Assembly: GCA_017457015.1 (NCBI GenBank)
Contig: JAFTIG010000048.1
Location: forward strand, 9,212-73,211
Reading direction: 5' to 3'
From: Clostridia bacterium
GTDB lineage: Bacteria; Bacillota_A; Clostridia; Christensenellales; Borkfalkiaceae
DNA length: 64,000 nt
Below, piece after piece: positions 35,474-43,538 of this stretch (position 1 is the first letter of the stretch; every line of letters begins with the position of its first letter). The translations under genes were made by a program, and so were the position numbers. The notes under the pieces were generated by a model. The model was not told the DNA's origin. It made no database searches and saw only the letters and a list, made by a program, of their open reading frames with translations.

Positions 35474-35502
35474 ATTTTAGCACAAAAAAAATTCGTTAGC
35501 AA
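35474..35502 (-). promoter_or_regulatory. Promoter of panT-coaX-hom
   Basis: TTGCTA (35502-35497), 17-base spacer, TAAAAT (35479-35474), minus strand. The predicted start coincides with the base of the leader hairpin. Confidence 0.65.
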
Positions 35503-35618
35503 TTAAATAAAGGCAATTTGTAACATTTTTCAAGAATATTGATTATATTGATATTAGAAAACTCCGCCAAACAAAAAATTTCTACATAGGCGGACGATAC
35601 TTTTGGAGGTACTTTTTT

Positions 35619-35831
35619 ATGAACGGTATGAATGGTTTTGATTTATTCGGCGGAAACAACTGTTGTCTTTGGATTTTGATAATTTTACTCATTATCTGTC
35701 TTTGCAAGAGCGGTTGCCTTTCCGGTATTTTTAACAGTTGCTACTGTCTGCCCGTGGCTCTTTTATTGATTTGTTGCTGCTGTAAGAACGGCGGTATGCT
35801 AGGCGGTTTCGGTGGCGGTTGCTGCAAATAA
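35619..35831 (+). CDS. Tiny Cys-rich hydrophobic protein (chorion-class high-cysteine type)
   Basis: 70 aa with 15 cysteines, including NNCCLWILIILLIICLCKSG and LLLICCCCKNGG, and a Gly/Cys tail. One or two short membrane-embedding segments are likely. It resembles small clostridial proteins annotated by homology of composition as chorion-class high-cysteine proteins; their role is unknown, with envelope or spore-surface association a guess. GGAGG lies nine bases upstream of ATG 35619, the leader holds a TCCGCC/GGCGGA hairpin, and a strong terminator follows, so it is clearly an expressed monocistronic gene. Confidence 0.8.
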   Translation: MNGMNGFDLFGGNNCCLWILIILLIICLCKSGCLSGIFNSCYCLPVALLLICCCCKNGGMLGGFGGGCCK

Positions 35832-35843
35832 TAAAAAAGTTTT

Positions 35844-35874
35844 AGCGGGGCGCACAAAGTCGCCCCGCTTTTTT
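35844..35874 (+). terminator. Terminator of the Cys-rich protein gene
   Basis: AGCGGGGCG / CGCCCCGCT with an 8-base loop and a T run. Confidence 0.93.
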
Positions 35875-35970
35875 ATTGCATTTTTTAGTGTCAAAAATTA
35901 AGCCAACTACAATATATTGTGCCATTTTTTAAAAAACTTGAAATTTTCTTGAAAAATTTTAAAAAAGTTA

Positions 35971-35999
35971 TTGCAAATATATTTAATATATGTTATCAT
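35971..35999 (+). promoter_or_regulatory. Promoter of the NCS2 permease gene
   Basis: TTGCAA, 17-base spacer, TATCAT. Only ~30 bases of leader remain before ATG 36037, so a purine riboswitch is excluded here. Confidence 0.7.
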
Positions 36000-36036
36000 T
36001 TTTTTAATAAAAAATTTTTACAAAGGAGAATTTCTC

Positions 36037-37548
36037 ATGGAAAACAAAACCCCTGAAACTCAGGAACAGTCTTGTTCTTGCGGCTGCAGTAAAAAAGATT
36101 TCTTTAACGTAAAGAAAAGTGGCAGCAACGTAAGAACGGAAATCATTGCGGGTATAGTTACTTTCCTTGCTATGGCTTATATTCTTACCCTCAATCCACT
36201 ACTGATGCTTGACATGTTCAACCCTAACGGTACTGCACACGCACACATGTATTCGTCAGTATTTATCGCAACGGCACTCGGCGCGTTCATAGGTACTTTA
36301 CTTATGGCACTCTACGCAAAGTTGCCTTTGGCACAAGCACCCGGTCTTGGTCTTAACGGCATGGTCGGCGGCTTACTCGGCGGCGGACTTATCGGCACGG
36401 CGCTTTCTTTCGGAAGTTCAATGCTTTTAGTTTTGATCTCCGGCGTATTATTCCTTCTTTTAAGCATTCTTAAGATTCACGGTCTTTCTATTAGAGAAAT
36501 TATCTATAAAGCAATTCCTGAATCAGTTAGAAAGGCAATTTCCGTTGGTATCGGTTTATTTATCGCTATTATCGGTCTTGCAAATTCAGGCTTAATCGTT
36601 GCTAGTTCTACGATTGTTGATTTAGTTCCGTTCTCTTCTTGGGAAATGGCAGTCGTTGGACCTGCGCTCGTTTGCTTATTTGGCTTTATCGTTATCGCAG
36701 TTCTTTCACACTTCAATATTAAAGGTGCCGTTATTATCGGTATTTTAGCTGCTACCCTTTTAGGTTGTATCCCTGCTATCGGCGTTACCAAAATGTCTGA
36801 AGAATCCTGGAAGTTCTGGTTACACTTTGAAAACTTCTTCTCAATGGACGCATCTAAGGGCGGTTCGTTCTTAGCGTCGTTCACTGACATTAACTTTAAC
36901 GGCGCGTCTATCTTCTCTTTGATAATGATCGTTATCACTTTCTGTATGATAGACATGTTCGACACCATGGGCACTTGCGTTGGTTGCTGTTCTGCTGCTG
37001 GTCTTATGACCGAAGACGGCGTTCCCGTAAACTACAATAGAATTATGGTTGCTGACTCCGTTGCAACTTGTACAGGTGCTCTTTTAGGTACTTCTACCGT
37101 TACCACCTTCGTTGAATCTGGTGCAGGGATTGCTGCAGGCGGTAGAACTGGTTTAACTGCTCTTACCACCGCATGCTTGTTCTTACTTTCAATATTCCTT
37201 CTCCCCTTATTCGCATCTATCCCTGGTGCTGCAGCAGCGTCTGCTCTTATTTGGGTTGGTTGCTTAATGCTTAAGGGTGTTAAGGACTTAAAGGTTGACA
37301 CCGTTAAAGATTTAGTTCCTGCATTCCTTACCATCGCTATGATGCCCTTTGGCTATTCAATCACCGACGGTATTGGTTTAGGTCTTCTCTCTTACGTTAT
37401 TATCGACCTTTGCGGTTACGTCTTCGGTTTAATAGGTTATGCACTTTCCAAGAAAGAAGATAAGGTTAAACCCGTTTGGGATTTACACGTTGTAACGATT
37501 ATAATTGCTGTATTGTTCATACTCTATTTCTTCGTTCCCGCAAAATAA
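36037..37548 (+). CDS. NCS2 (AzgA-like) purine permease
   Basis: 503 aa, 12-14 membrane segments. GIVTFLAMAYILTLNPLLM, APGLGLNGMVGGLL and the DMFDTMGTCVG block are typical of the AzgA/PbuG branch that imports adenine, guanine or hypoxanthine by proton symport. ATG 36037 has AAAGGAGAATTTCTC upstream. The N-terminal tail is unusual: EQSCSCGCSKK, four closely spaced cysteines before the first membrane helix. Own promoter and terminator. Confidence 0.93.
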   Translation: MENKTPETQEQSCSCGCSKKDFFNVKKSGSNVRTEIIAGIVTFLAMAYILTLNPLLMLDMFNPNGTAHAHMYSSVFIATALGAFIGTLLMALYAKLPLAQAPGLGLNGMVGGLLGGGLIGTALSFGSSMLLVLISGVLFLLLSILKIHGLSIREIIYKAIPESVRKAISVGIGLFIAIIGLANSGLIVASSTIVDLVPFSSWEMAVVGPALVCLFGFIVIAVLSHFNIKGAVIIGILAATLLGCIPAIGVTKMSEESWKFWLHFENFFSMDASKGGSFLASFTDINFNGASIFSLIMIVITFCMIDMFDTMGTCVGCCSAAGLMTEDGVPVNYNRIMVADSVATCTGALLGTSTVTTFVESGAGIAAGGRTGLTALTTACLFLLSIFLLPLFASIPGAAAASALIWVGCLMLKGVKDLKVDTVKDLVPAFLTIAMMPFGYSITDGIGLGLLSYVIIDLCGYVFGLIGYALSKKEDKVKPVWDLHVVTIIIAVLFILYFFVPAK

Positions 37549-37568
37549 AACTTAAATTAAAAAGTTTA

Positions 37569-37599
37569 ACCGCCTTGCTTTTCGCAAGGCGGTTTTTTT
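37569..37599 (+). terminator. Terminator of the NCS2 permease gene
   Basis: ACCGCCTTGC / GCAAGGCGGT with a TTTTC loop, then seven T. Confidence 0.93.
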
Positions 37600-37643
37600 A
37601 TTCGATTGTATTAAATTGAATAAAAGCAGTAACACCACGATGA

Positions 37644-37661
37644 GACGGTTAGACGACCTTA
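37644..37661 (-). repeat. Isolated copy of the TTAAGG-type repeat
   Basis: GACGGTTAGACGACCTTA at the end of the ferritin-like gene nearly matches GACGTTTAGACGACCTTA at 42918-42935, the inverted member of the repeat cluster at 42.6-42.9 kb. Confidence 0.5.
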
Positions 37662-38906
37662 TTTTCCTTTTACTCTGCCCAGTTCAGTATTGTCCACAGT
37701 CCTGTCACGCAGAGTTTTTTCGACGTGCGGTTTATCTTCATAACGGTAATCTTCACCGTTACGTTTAATATATTTATCTATCACGTTGTGGGATGCTACC
37801 TGCCCTACCGACGGATTTACTTGACGTTGATATTTAAAGAAGTCCGAGCCGTCGGGCATATCGTCTACGTTAACCATAACGTCGCGATAACCGGTAAGAC
37901 GTACGCTCTTAATAATCTCTCTAATATAATCTTTATTAGATTTAAGTTTAATAAGCGACGGAAAATCCGCACCGCCAACGAATAATTGTTGCCACTCTCT
38001 ACCTTCGTATTTATAAAGCATTTCCGCGGCGATTTTAAGGTGGGTAAGTTCTTCTTCAAAATGCTCTTGCCATATCTTTTTAATATAAGCGTCAGACTCG
38101 TCTTCGTAACAAGAATAATAAAGGTAGCACTCGGTATACTCGTGCATAACCCAACACTCAAGCCAAGTACAAGCAGGATCCATAAGCGAGCCGTAACCCG
38201 ATACGTGCTGTTCTTCAATCATTGCAATTTCCGAGTAAAGTTTTCTACCCAAATCACTGTGATAAAATCCGCTTATATTCATATAATAATTCATCGTTTG
38301 TTGCTCCGCCGCCGTTATAATTCCCGTGTGAAGACGAGTTATTAAACTGTCTTGCCAAGAATTGATATACTGTCTTATATCGTCTTTGGGGTGGCGGTGC
38401 TCACTTATAGTCGGGCGCGCAGGAGTAATTTCCGTGTATCCGCCAACTAACCTTTCTGCATGCACGCCTTCTTCCATATCTAAAAGATTTGCGTACCTAT
38501 AAAGGTGATCAAAATCTTCTAAAAGAGCAAAATCAAGTTGGGCTTTTACAAAAGGATTAGGCTCTTTTTGCGCCATTTCCGCAGTTAAATCTACGGCTAA
38601 TTGCTCGTATCCTATCGTGTGCTCTAAAATCGTTTCATCAAGCGGTTTTAATGCCGATATGCACTTTTGCTGTTGTTGTTCTTGACGGCGAACTTCTGCA
38701 AGCACGCGTCGAATATCGTTGTTGGTGCAGTGGCGGTTAAAGTTATGCAAAAACATATTCGACTCAAACTCCGTGCCATTCATTAGTATCACGCGCGTTT
38801 TGGTGTAAGGACCTGTCGTGTTCTTGTCGTAAGGCTTTGCCGCTAACGAATTCCAACTTGCGTACGTTATCTTATTGTCTTTTGGTAGTTCTTTAAAAGG
38901 GTTCAT
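37659..38906 (-). CDS. Ferritin-like (diiron-type helical bundle) protein of unknown role
   Basis: 415 aa, not assigned to a named family. Repeated Glu/His patterns suit a four-helix di-metal bundle: ETILEHTIGYEQLAVDL, FALLEDFDHLYRYANLL, EIAMIEEQHVSGYG, MHEYTECYLYYSCYED and HFEEELTHLKIAAEML (ExxH pairs). These recall rubrerythrin or manganese-catalase-like proteins, but no rubredoxin cysteines are present. The N-terminal ~90 and C-terminal ~90 residues are outside the bundle. ATG 38906 has AGGAGATTGATT upstream; an in-frame codon 60 bases earlier lacks a ribosome binding site. Confidence 0.65.
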   Translation of the reverse strand: MNPFKELPKDNKITYASWNSLAAKPYDKNTTGPYTKTRVILMNGTEFESNMFLHNFNRHCTNNDIRRVLAEVRRQEQQQQKCISALKPLDETILEHTIGYEQLAVDLTAEMAQKEPNPFVKAQLDFALLEDFDHLYRYANLLDMEEGVHAERLVGGYTEITPARPTISEHRHPKDDIRQYINSWQDSLITRLHTGIITAAEQQTMNYYMNISGFYHSDLGRKLYSEIAMIEEQHVSGYGSLMDPACTWLECWVMHEYTECYLYYSCYEDESDAYIKKIWQEHFEEELTHLKIAAEMLYKYEGREWQQLFVGGADFPSLIKLKSNKDYIREIIKSVRLTGYRDVMVNVDDMPDGSDFFKYQRQVNPSVGQVASHNVIDKYIKRNGEDYRYEDKPHVEKTLRDRTVDNTELGRVKGK

Positions 38907-38971
38907 AATCAATCTCCTATAAATTTTTCTTTTTTGATTATCACCCTTACTAAATTTTTTATACACAAAAT

Positions 38972-39000
38972 AAAAAAACGAACTACGCGTTCGTTTTTTT
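38972..39000 (-). terminator. Terminator of the VanZ-family gene
   Basis: AAAAAACGAAC TACGC GTTCGTTTTTTT; the hairpin starts within the last codons of the VanZ gene. Confidence 0.85.
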
Positions 39001-39450
39001 GATTTTAATTTTATTCATTATTATTACGAATATTACGCTTACAAAGCACGCGGTGACGTATCCTGAAAAATCTATTAAGACGTCTACTACGGCAGGTCCA
39101 CGGTGCGATAAGATTTGTATACTTTCGTCAATAATTGCAACGGCTAAACCTATAGGCAAAACCTTAAATAAACTTTCTTTCTTTTTACCGTGCAGTTGAT
39201 AAAACAGTGCGTTTATTTCAACGCCAAGCAAAAAGAACTCGCAAAAGTGCGTTATTTTGCGCATGCCGTTATGGTCGACGACGTCTTTACCGAATATAAA
39301 ATCAAACACGACTTTAAGCCAGTTAAAGACTTTGCCCGACTCTTCTGCCGATTGTTCAACCGATAAACACGAATTGCCCCATATAAACCCCACCGTTATT
39401 ATAACCGACACTATAAGGGTTAAAATCCTAATTTTTCTCTTTACGTCCAT
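38983..39450 (-). CDS. VanZ-like membrane protein
   Basis: 155 aa, four membrane segments. The VanZ-like signature is clear: MRKITHFCEFFLLGVEINAL and AIIDESIQILSHRGPAVVDVLIDF (shown in part), with the acidic DExIQ and arginine. Family function is poorly defined; VanZ itself raises teicoplanin resistance. It lies four bases downstream of malQ in the same orientation. Confidence 0.88.
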   Translation of the reverse strand: MDVKRKIRILTLIVSVIITVGFIWGNSCLSVEQSAEESGKVFNWLKVVFDFIFGKDVVDHNGMRKITHFCEFFLLGVEINALFYQLHGKKKESLFKVLPIGLAVAIIDESIQILSHRGPAVVDVLIDFSGYVTACFVSVIFVIIMNKIKIKKTNA

Positions 39451-39454
39451 AAAT

Positions 39455-40951
39455 TTATCTCAAATATTTAGCGGTTAATTTTTTCAGTTTTGTTATAGCC
39501 GATTTATTAAAGTGCGACCTACTGAATTTCACCGCCCAGTTTTGTTCTTTAACCGTGCCCGGCTCGTTTATTCTATAATCCGTACCCAAATGCAAAAGGT
39601 CTTGCATCGGGATAATAAAACAATTTGCCTTTGACGCAAAACCGAGTTCGGTTATTGCGTTTATAAGCGAAGTTTTATCCGCCGTTTCGCCTTTAACTTT
39701 CATTAAAGATAAACTTTCTTTAACGCCGTTTACTATATTGTTATAATCCCACTCGGTTGCACTATCGATAAGCCCTAAAAGTGTATCGTTGTCGTGCGTA
39801 CCCGTATAGCAGACGTAATTTTTTTCTATTCTTTGGGGAAGATAAAGGTTACCGTTATCGCCGTTAAAGGCAAACGACAAGATTTTCATACCGGGGTAGC
39901 CCGTATGCTTTAATAGTTCTCTTACGCCGTCGTCTATTATCCCCAAATCTTCGGCAATAATTCTTTCCTTATCTATTTCGCTATGCAGTGCAGAAAACAG
40001 TTTTTCACTAGGAACGTCCACCCACTCGCCGATTTTTGCGTCGGTGCGGAAAGAATCGACTTCATAATACCTATCTAATCCCCTAAAATGGTCTATGCGA
40101 ACGTAATCGAATACTGTAAGAGCAGTTTTTAGCCTTTTAATCCACCAGTTAAAACCGTTCTTTTCATGCTCTATATAGTCGTAAACGGGATTGCCCCACA
40201 ACTGACCGTTTTCTGAAAAATAATCGGGCGGTACGCCTGCAACCTTTTTAGGCGCAAAATTTTCGTCAAGTTTATATAGACTCGGGTTTACCCAAACGTC
40301 CACGCTGTCAAGTGCAACGTACAACGGCATATCTCCAAGTATTAAAATGCCTTTTGAGTTGGCGTATTTCTTTAAGTTAAACCACTGTTCTTTTGCCTTA
40401 AATTGCACGAACTGCCAAAACAGTATCTCTTCATTATACGCACGCGCGAACTTGTTAAGTTCCTTTTCTTCACGATGCGCAAAAGGTCTTTCCCACTCGT
40501 AAAAATGTTTTTGTCCCGACGCGTATTTTATGGACATATAAAGTGCGTAATCGTAACTTTCTTTACTTTTTAAATATCTCTTAAACGCTTTGTTTTCTTT
40601 ATCAAACCGCTCGAACGCACTCCTAAGTAACGGATACCTTACTGCGTAGAGTTCGCCGTAATTAATATATTTTTTATCAGAAATAGAAAACTTGAGTTCG
40701 GCTGCAGTAATTAAACCCTGCTCTTTAAGAATTTCAGGGCTTATAAAATATGGATTAAATGACGTCGAACAAACCGACGAATACGGAGAATTACCGTATC
40801 CCGTCTGCACGAGTGGCAATATTTGCCAAATTTTTTGACCAGACGCTGCTAAAAAATCCACAAATTTATAACTTTCTTTACCAAAATCACCTATACCGTA
40901 TTTACTAGGCAAGGAAAATATCGGCATTAAAATTCCACTACATCTTTTCAT
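39455..40951 (-). CDS. malQ: 4-alpha-glucanotransferase
   Basis: 498 aa GH77 amylomaltase that disproportionates maltodextrins. N-terminal block GILMPIFSLPSKYGIGDFG and IWQILPLVQTGYGNSPYSS; nucleophile Asp in VRIDHFRGLDRYYEV, acid/base Glu in IIAEDLGIID, and stabilising Asp in YTGTHDNDT. Typical bacterial length. No glycogen or maltose genes are beside it, so its pathway partners are elsewhere. Confidence 0.96.
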   Translation of the reverse strand: MKRCSGILMPIFSLPSKYGIGDFGKESYKFVDFLAASGQKIWQILPLVQTGYGNSPYSSVCSTSFNPYFISPEILKEQGLITAAELKFSISDKKYINYGELYAVRYPLLRSAFERFDKENKAFKRYLKSKESYDYALYMSIKYASGQKHFYEWERPFAHREEKELNKFARAYNEEILFWQFVQFKAKEQWFNLKKYANSKGILILGDMPLYVALDSVDVWVNPSLYKLDENFAPKKVAGVPPDYFSENGQLWGNPVYDYIEHEKNGFNWWIKRLKTALTVFDYVRIDHFRGLDRYYEVDSFRTDAKIGEWVDVPSEKLFSALHSEIDKERIIAEDLGIIDDGVRELLKHTGYPGMKILSFAFNGDNGNLYLPQRIEKNYVCYTGTHDNDTLLGLIDSATEWDYNNIVNGVKESLSLMKVKGETADKTSLINAITELGFASKANCFIIPMQDLLHLGTDYRINEPGTVKEQNWAVKFSRSHFNKSAITKLKKLTAKYLR

Positions 40952-40979
40952 ATTATTATTTCAGGTTTGCCCTAATCCT

Positions 40980-41807
40980 TTAATCTAAAACTTCTTCTTT
41001 TAGATATAAATCTTTTACTTTACTAAAATCAATTTTTATTATGATAATAACCATATAAACAGCGACCAAAACGGCTATTACCGCCGTTAATATCACCGTC
41101 ACGTTATCCCACTGACTGCCGCATGCAATACCTACGTTTGACAGTATAAGTCCGCCTATATCGTATACAGAGTGAATAACTATTGCTGTAAACACGTTCT
41201 TCGTCACACATAGCGCAATGGCGCACGTTGCGCCTATTAAAAACGAATACCCTACTTGCATTATCGTTGCGCCTATCCCTGCGCCACCGAATAAATTTAT
41301 CAAATGAGAGAGTGAGAATACTGCCGCAGTAGTAGCCACTGCAAACACTGCGCCGTACTTTTTTTCTCTATATATATAAGTACATAGCGGAAATACTAAT
41401 CCACAATAAACGAGTTCTTCAAAAGTGCCGACTGATAAACAGTATAAAATATATAAAATCACGTCAATACTATCGCCCGTAACGGTCGCATTTCCGCTAC
41501 TAAAAGCAATAATAGGAAAGTTGTTTACCGCCACGACGAGCGCAGGAATCACCGCGAAAAACGCCTTTATTCCACCACTTGAAAAAAACGCGCGATAAAA
41601 ACGATATTTTATAATCGCAATTACTGCACCTATGCATAGCAATGCGCGCAGTACCGTTCCGCCCATGAGTTTTGCTTTTAGATTATCTTTTATAAATAGT
41701 CCAAAAAGCCACTCGGTAGGGAGCGAAACGAACCCGACAGCCAAAAGAACTATTATCGCAATATGATAGACGGGAGATTTGAAAGCGTCTTGACGGAGTT
41801 TGCTCAT
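40980..41807 (-). CDS. CPBP-family intramembrane protease homologue with altered EExxxR motif
   Basis: 275 aa, about eight membrane segments. CPBP/Abi boxes are recognisable: FEELVYCGLVF (normally EExxxRG), FSLSHLINL and a last IHSVYDIGG. The conserved arginine of motif 1 is a cysteine, while both glutamates and the histidines are kept. CPBP proteins include prenyl-protein endopeptidases and bacteriocin-immunity proteins. The ATG overlaps the upstream SDR gene's stop (ATGA). Confidence 0.8.
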   Translation of the reverse strand: MSKLRQDAFKSPVYHIAIIVLLAVGFVSLPTEWLFGLFIKDNLKAKLMGGTVLRALLCIGAVIAIIKYRFYRAFFSSGGIKAFFAVIPALVVAVNNFPIIAFSSGNATVTGDSIDVILYILYCLSVGTFEELVYCGLVFPLCTYIYREKKYGAVFAVATTAAVFSLSHLINLFGGAGIGATIMQVGYSFLIGATCAIALCVTKNVFTAIVIHSVYDIGGLILSNVGIACGSQWDNVTVILTAVIAVLVAVYMVIIIIKIDFSKVKDLYLKEEVLD

Positions 41808-42541
41808 AGCGTTAAGCCCCCGTCGACGGTTATTATCTGCCCCGTTATAAAGTCGGATTTGTCGCTTGATAAAAACAGTATAAGTTCGGCAATATCTTTT
41901 GGCGTACCTATTCTGCCTATCGGGGTTTGCTTTTTGAGTTCAATTACATCGTCTTTAGTTAAATTTGCGTTCATAGGAGTATCTATAACGCCTGGGCAAA
42001 CACAGTTTACGTTTATACCGCTAAGTCCTACTTCTTTAGCAAGTGCTTTGGTATAACCTATAAGGGCAGATTTACTTGCGGAATACGCAACTTCCATACT
42101 TGCGCCAACCACGCCCCACATAGACGAAACGTTAACTATCTTACCTTTTTTAGCACTTATCATACCTTTTAAAACGCGGTTGGTTAAAAGAAAAGCACTT
42201 TTCATATTGACGGAAAATACTTTATCATAATCAGATTCGGTAGTGTCGGTAACGAGTTTGTTCAAAGACACGCCCGCGTTATTTACGAGAACGTCAATCC
42301 TTTTGAAACTTTTATCCACTTTGTCCATCATATCTTCAATTTCGTTTACCTTACTTAAATCGGCTTTTACCGTAAATAAATAATCGTAAACTCCTCGTTC
42401 TTTTGCGAGACGTTTAAGTTGTTCTATGCCCGACGTACCAGTATTATATTGAGCGACAACGAAATAACCGTTATTTAAAAAAGTTAACGCCGTCTCCCTT
42501 CCTATACCGCCACTCGCGCCGGTTATAAGTGCAATTTTCAT
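41804..42541 (-). CDS. SDR-family reductase, FabG-like
   Basis: 245 aa short-chain dehydrogenase. Cofactor loop ITGASGGIGRETA, NNAG structural motif (VLVNNAGVSL), catalytic Ser in IVNVSSMWG and Tyr-x3-Lys in YSASKSAL, and a C-terminal TGQIITVDGGLTL typical of 3-oxoacyl-ACP reductases. No fatty-acid synthesis genes adjoin, so it could act on another carbonyl substrate. Translationally coupled to the CPBP gene. Confidence 0.88.
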   Translation of the reverse strand: MKIALITGASGGIGRETALTFLNNGYFVVAQYNTGTSGIEQLKRLAKERGVYDYLFTVKADLSKVNEIEDMMDKVDKSFKRIDVLVNNAGVSLNKLVTDTTESDYDKVFSVNMKSAFLLTNRVLKGMISAKKGKIVNVSSMWGVVGASMEVAYSASKSALIGYTKALAKEVGLSGINVNCVCPGVIDTPMNANLTKDDVIELKKQTPIGRIGTPKDIAELILFLSSDKSDFITGQIITVDGGLTL

Positions 42542-42557
42542 AATTACCTATGGAATA

Positions 42558-42582
42558 ATACCCGCAAAATTTTTGCGGGTAT
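42558..42582 (-). terminator. Hairpin upstream of the SDR gene
   Basis: ATACCCGCAAA / TTTGCGGGTAT with a 3-base loop, sitting 17 bases before the SDR start. It could end transcripts coming from efp or form part of the SDR leader. Confidence 0.6.
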
Positions 42583-42615
42583 CTAATTGTTGTTTTTATT
42601 TAATTTTTTCGTTCC

Positions 42616-42937
42616 AACTATGTGCGAGCACTATTTTAAGGGCGTATTAACAAGCAGGCGTGACGCCTGTCACAAGTTGACAACTTGTGTTGTTATTACT
42701 TAATAACCCAGAACTCTCACACTCCGCTCGTACACAGTTTTAAGGTTGTATGAACGAGCAGCGCAAGGCTCGTAAGCGTGACGCTTAACCCTAACTTAAC
42801 TCCGCTCGTGTACCATTTAAGGGCGTATAAACAAGCGAGAGCAGGAAAACAAGCGTTGACGAAGTGCGTGTACGTCTGTACACAATCAAGGCAACGCGAT
42901 GTTTGACGAACTATCGCGACGTTTAGACGACCTTAAA
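42616..42937. repeat. Cluster of degenerate ~100-base repeats with inverted end copy
   Basis: Three direct copies of a unit whose core is TTTAAGGGCGTATNAACRAGC (42634-42655, 42738-42759, 42815-42836), each preceded by a CGCTCGTRYRC-like segment, and one inverted copy (42916-42937). Between cores lie perfect palindromes: CAGGCG TGA CGCCTG (42655-42669), CACAAGTTGACAACTTGTG (42671-42689), TAAGCG TGA CGCTTA (42773-42787) and GTGTAC GTCT GTACAC (42868-42883). No gene is evident in the 360 bases between the SDR hairpin and efp. The last copy pair brackets a ~120-base palindromic unit. Confidence 0.6.
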
Positions 42938-42942
42938 AAAGA

Positions 42943-43500
42943 TTAGCCCTTTACACGCTCCATATATTCCCCAGTTCTAGTGTCAACTCTAATGAGTTCA
43001 CCTTGTTCAACGAACATAGGAACTTGGATACTAACGCCGGTTTCCAAAATTGCTTCTTTGGTAGCGTTGGTTGCGGTGTTTCCTTTAACGGAAGGATCTG
43101 CTTGAGTAACGCGAAGGGTTACGAAGTTTTCACATTCAACCGAGAAAGCAACGCCCTTATATGATCTAACGATAACGGGATCGTTTTCTTTGATATATTT
43201 TAATGCATCTTCTACTTGGTCGTAGTTTAACGGAGTAAGGTTGAATTCCTGATCCATAAAGTAATAGAGTTCACCGTCGGTATAAGAATAGGTCATATTT
43301 CTCGTTTCGATGGTTGCGTCTTGTAATTTTTCGGTGGGGTTCCAAGTTCTTTCAAGAACCTTCCCGTCGATTACGTTTTTCATTTTGGTTCTTACGAACG
43401 CTGCACCCTTACCGGGTTTAACGTGTTGGAAGTCTACGATAGTCCATACAGAACCTTCGTATTCAAAAGTTGAACCTTTTCTAAAATCGCCTGCTAACAT
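42943..43500 (-). CDS. efp: Elongation factor P
   Basis: 185 aa, three beta-barrel OB-like domains. Domain I tip [12 protein letters not shown] carries the lysine that enters the peptidyl-transferase centre to rescue polyproline stalls; the C-terminal signature [20 protein letters not shown] is intact. ATG 43500 has AAGGAGAAAATATTT upstream. It follows pepP by 38 bases, the standard Firmicutes pepP-efp pair. Confidence 0.97.
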   Translation of the reverse strand: MLAGDFRKGSTFEYEGSVWTIVDFQHVKPGKGAAFVRTKMKNVIDGKVLERTWNPTEKLQDATIETRNMTYSYTDGELYYFMDQEFNLTPLNYDQVEDALKYIKENDPVIVRSYKGVAFSVECENFVTLRVTQADPSVKGNTATNATKEAILETGVSIQVPMFVEQGELIRVDTRTGEYMERVKG

Positions 43501-43538
43501 AAATATTTTCTCCTTAAATGTTTATCTAAATTTATTTT

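Noticed and set aside
35880..36036. Purine riboswitch before the NCS2 permease
   Set aside because: The promoter is only ~37 bases before the start codon and no three-stem purine aptamer core is visible.
42616..42937. Possible CRISPR array
   Set aside because: Repeat cores are degenerate, spacing varies (77-104 bases), one copy is inverted and no cas genes are near.
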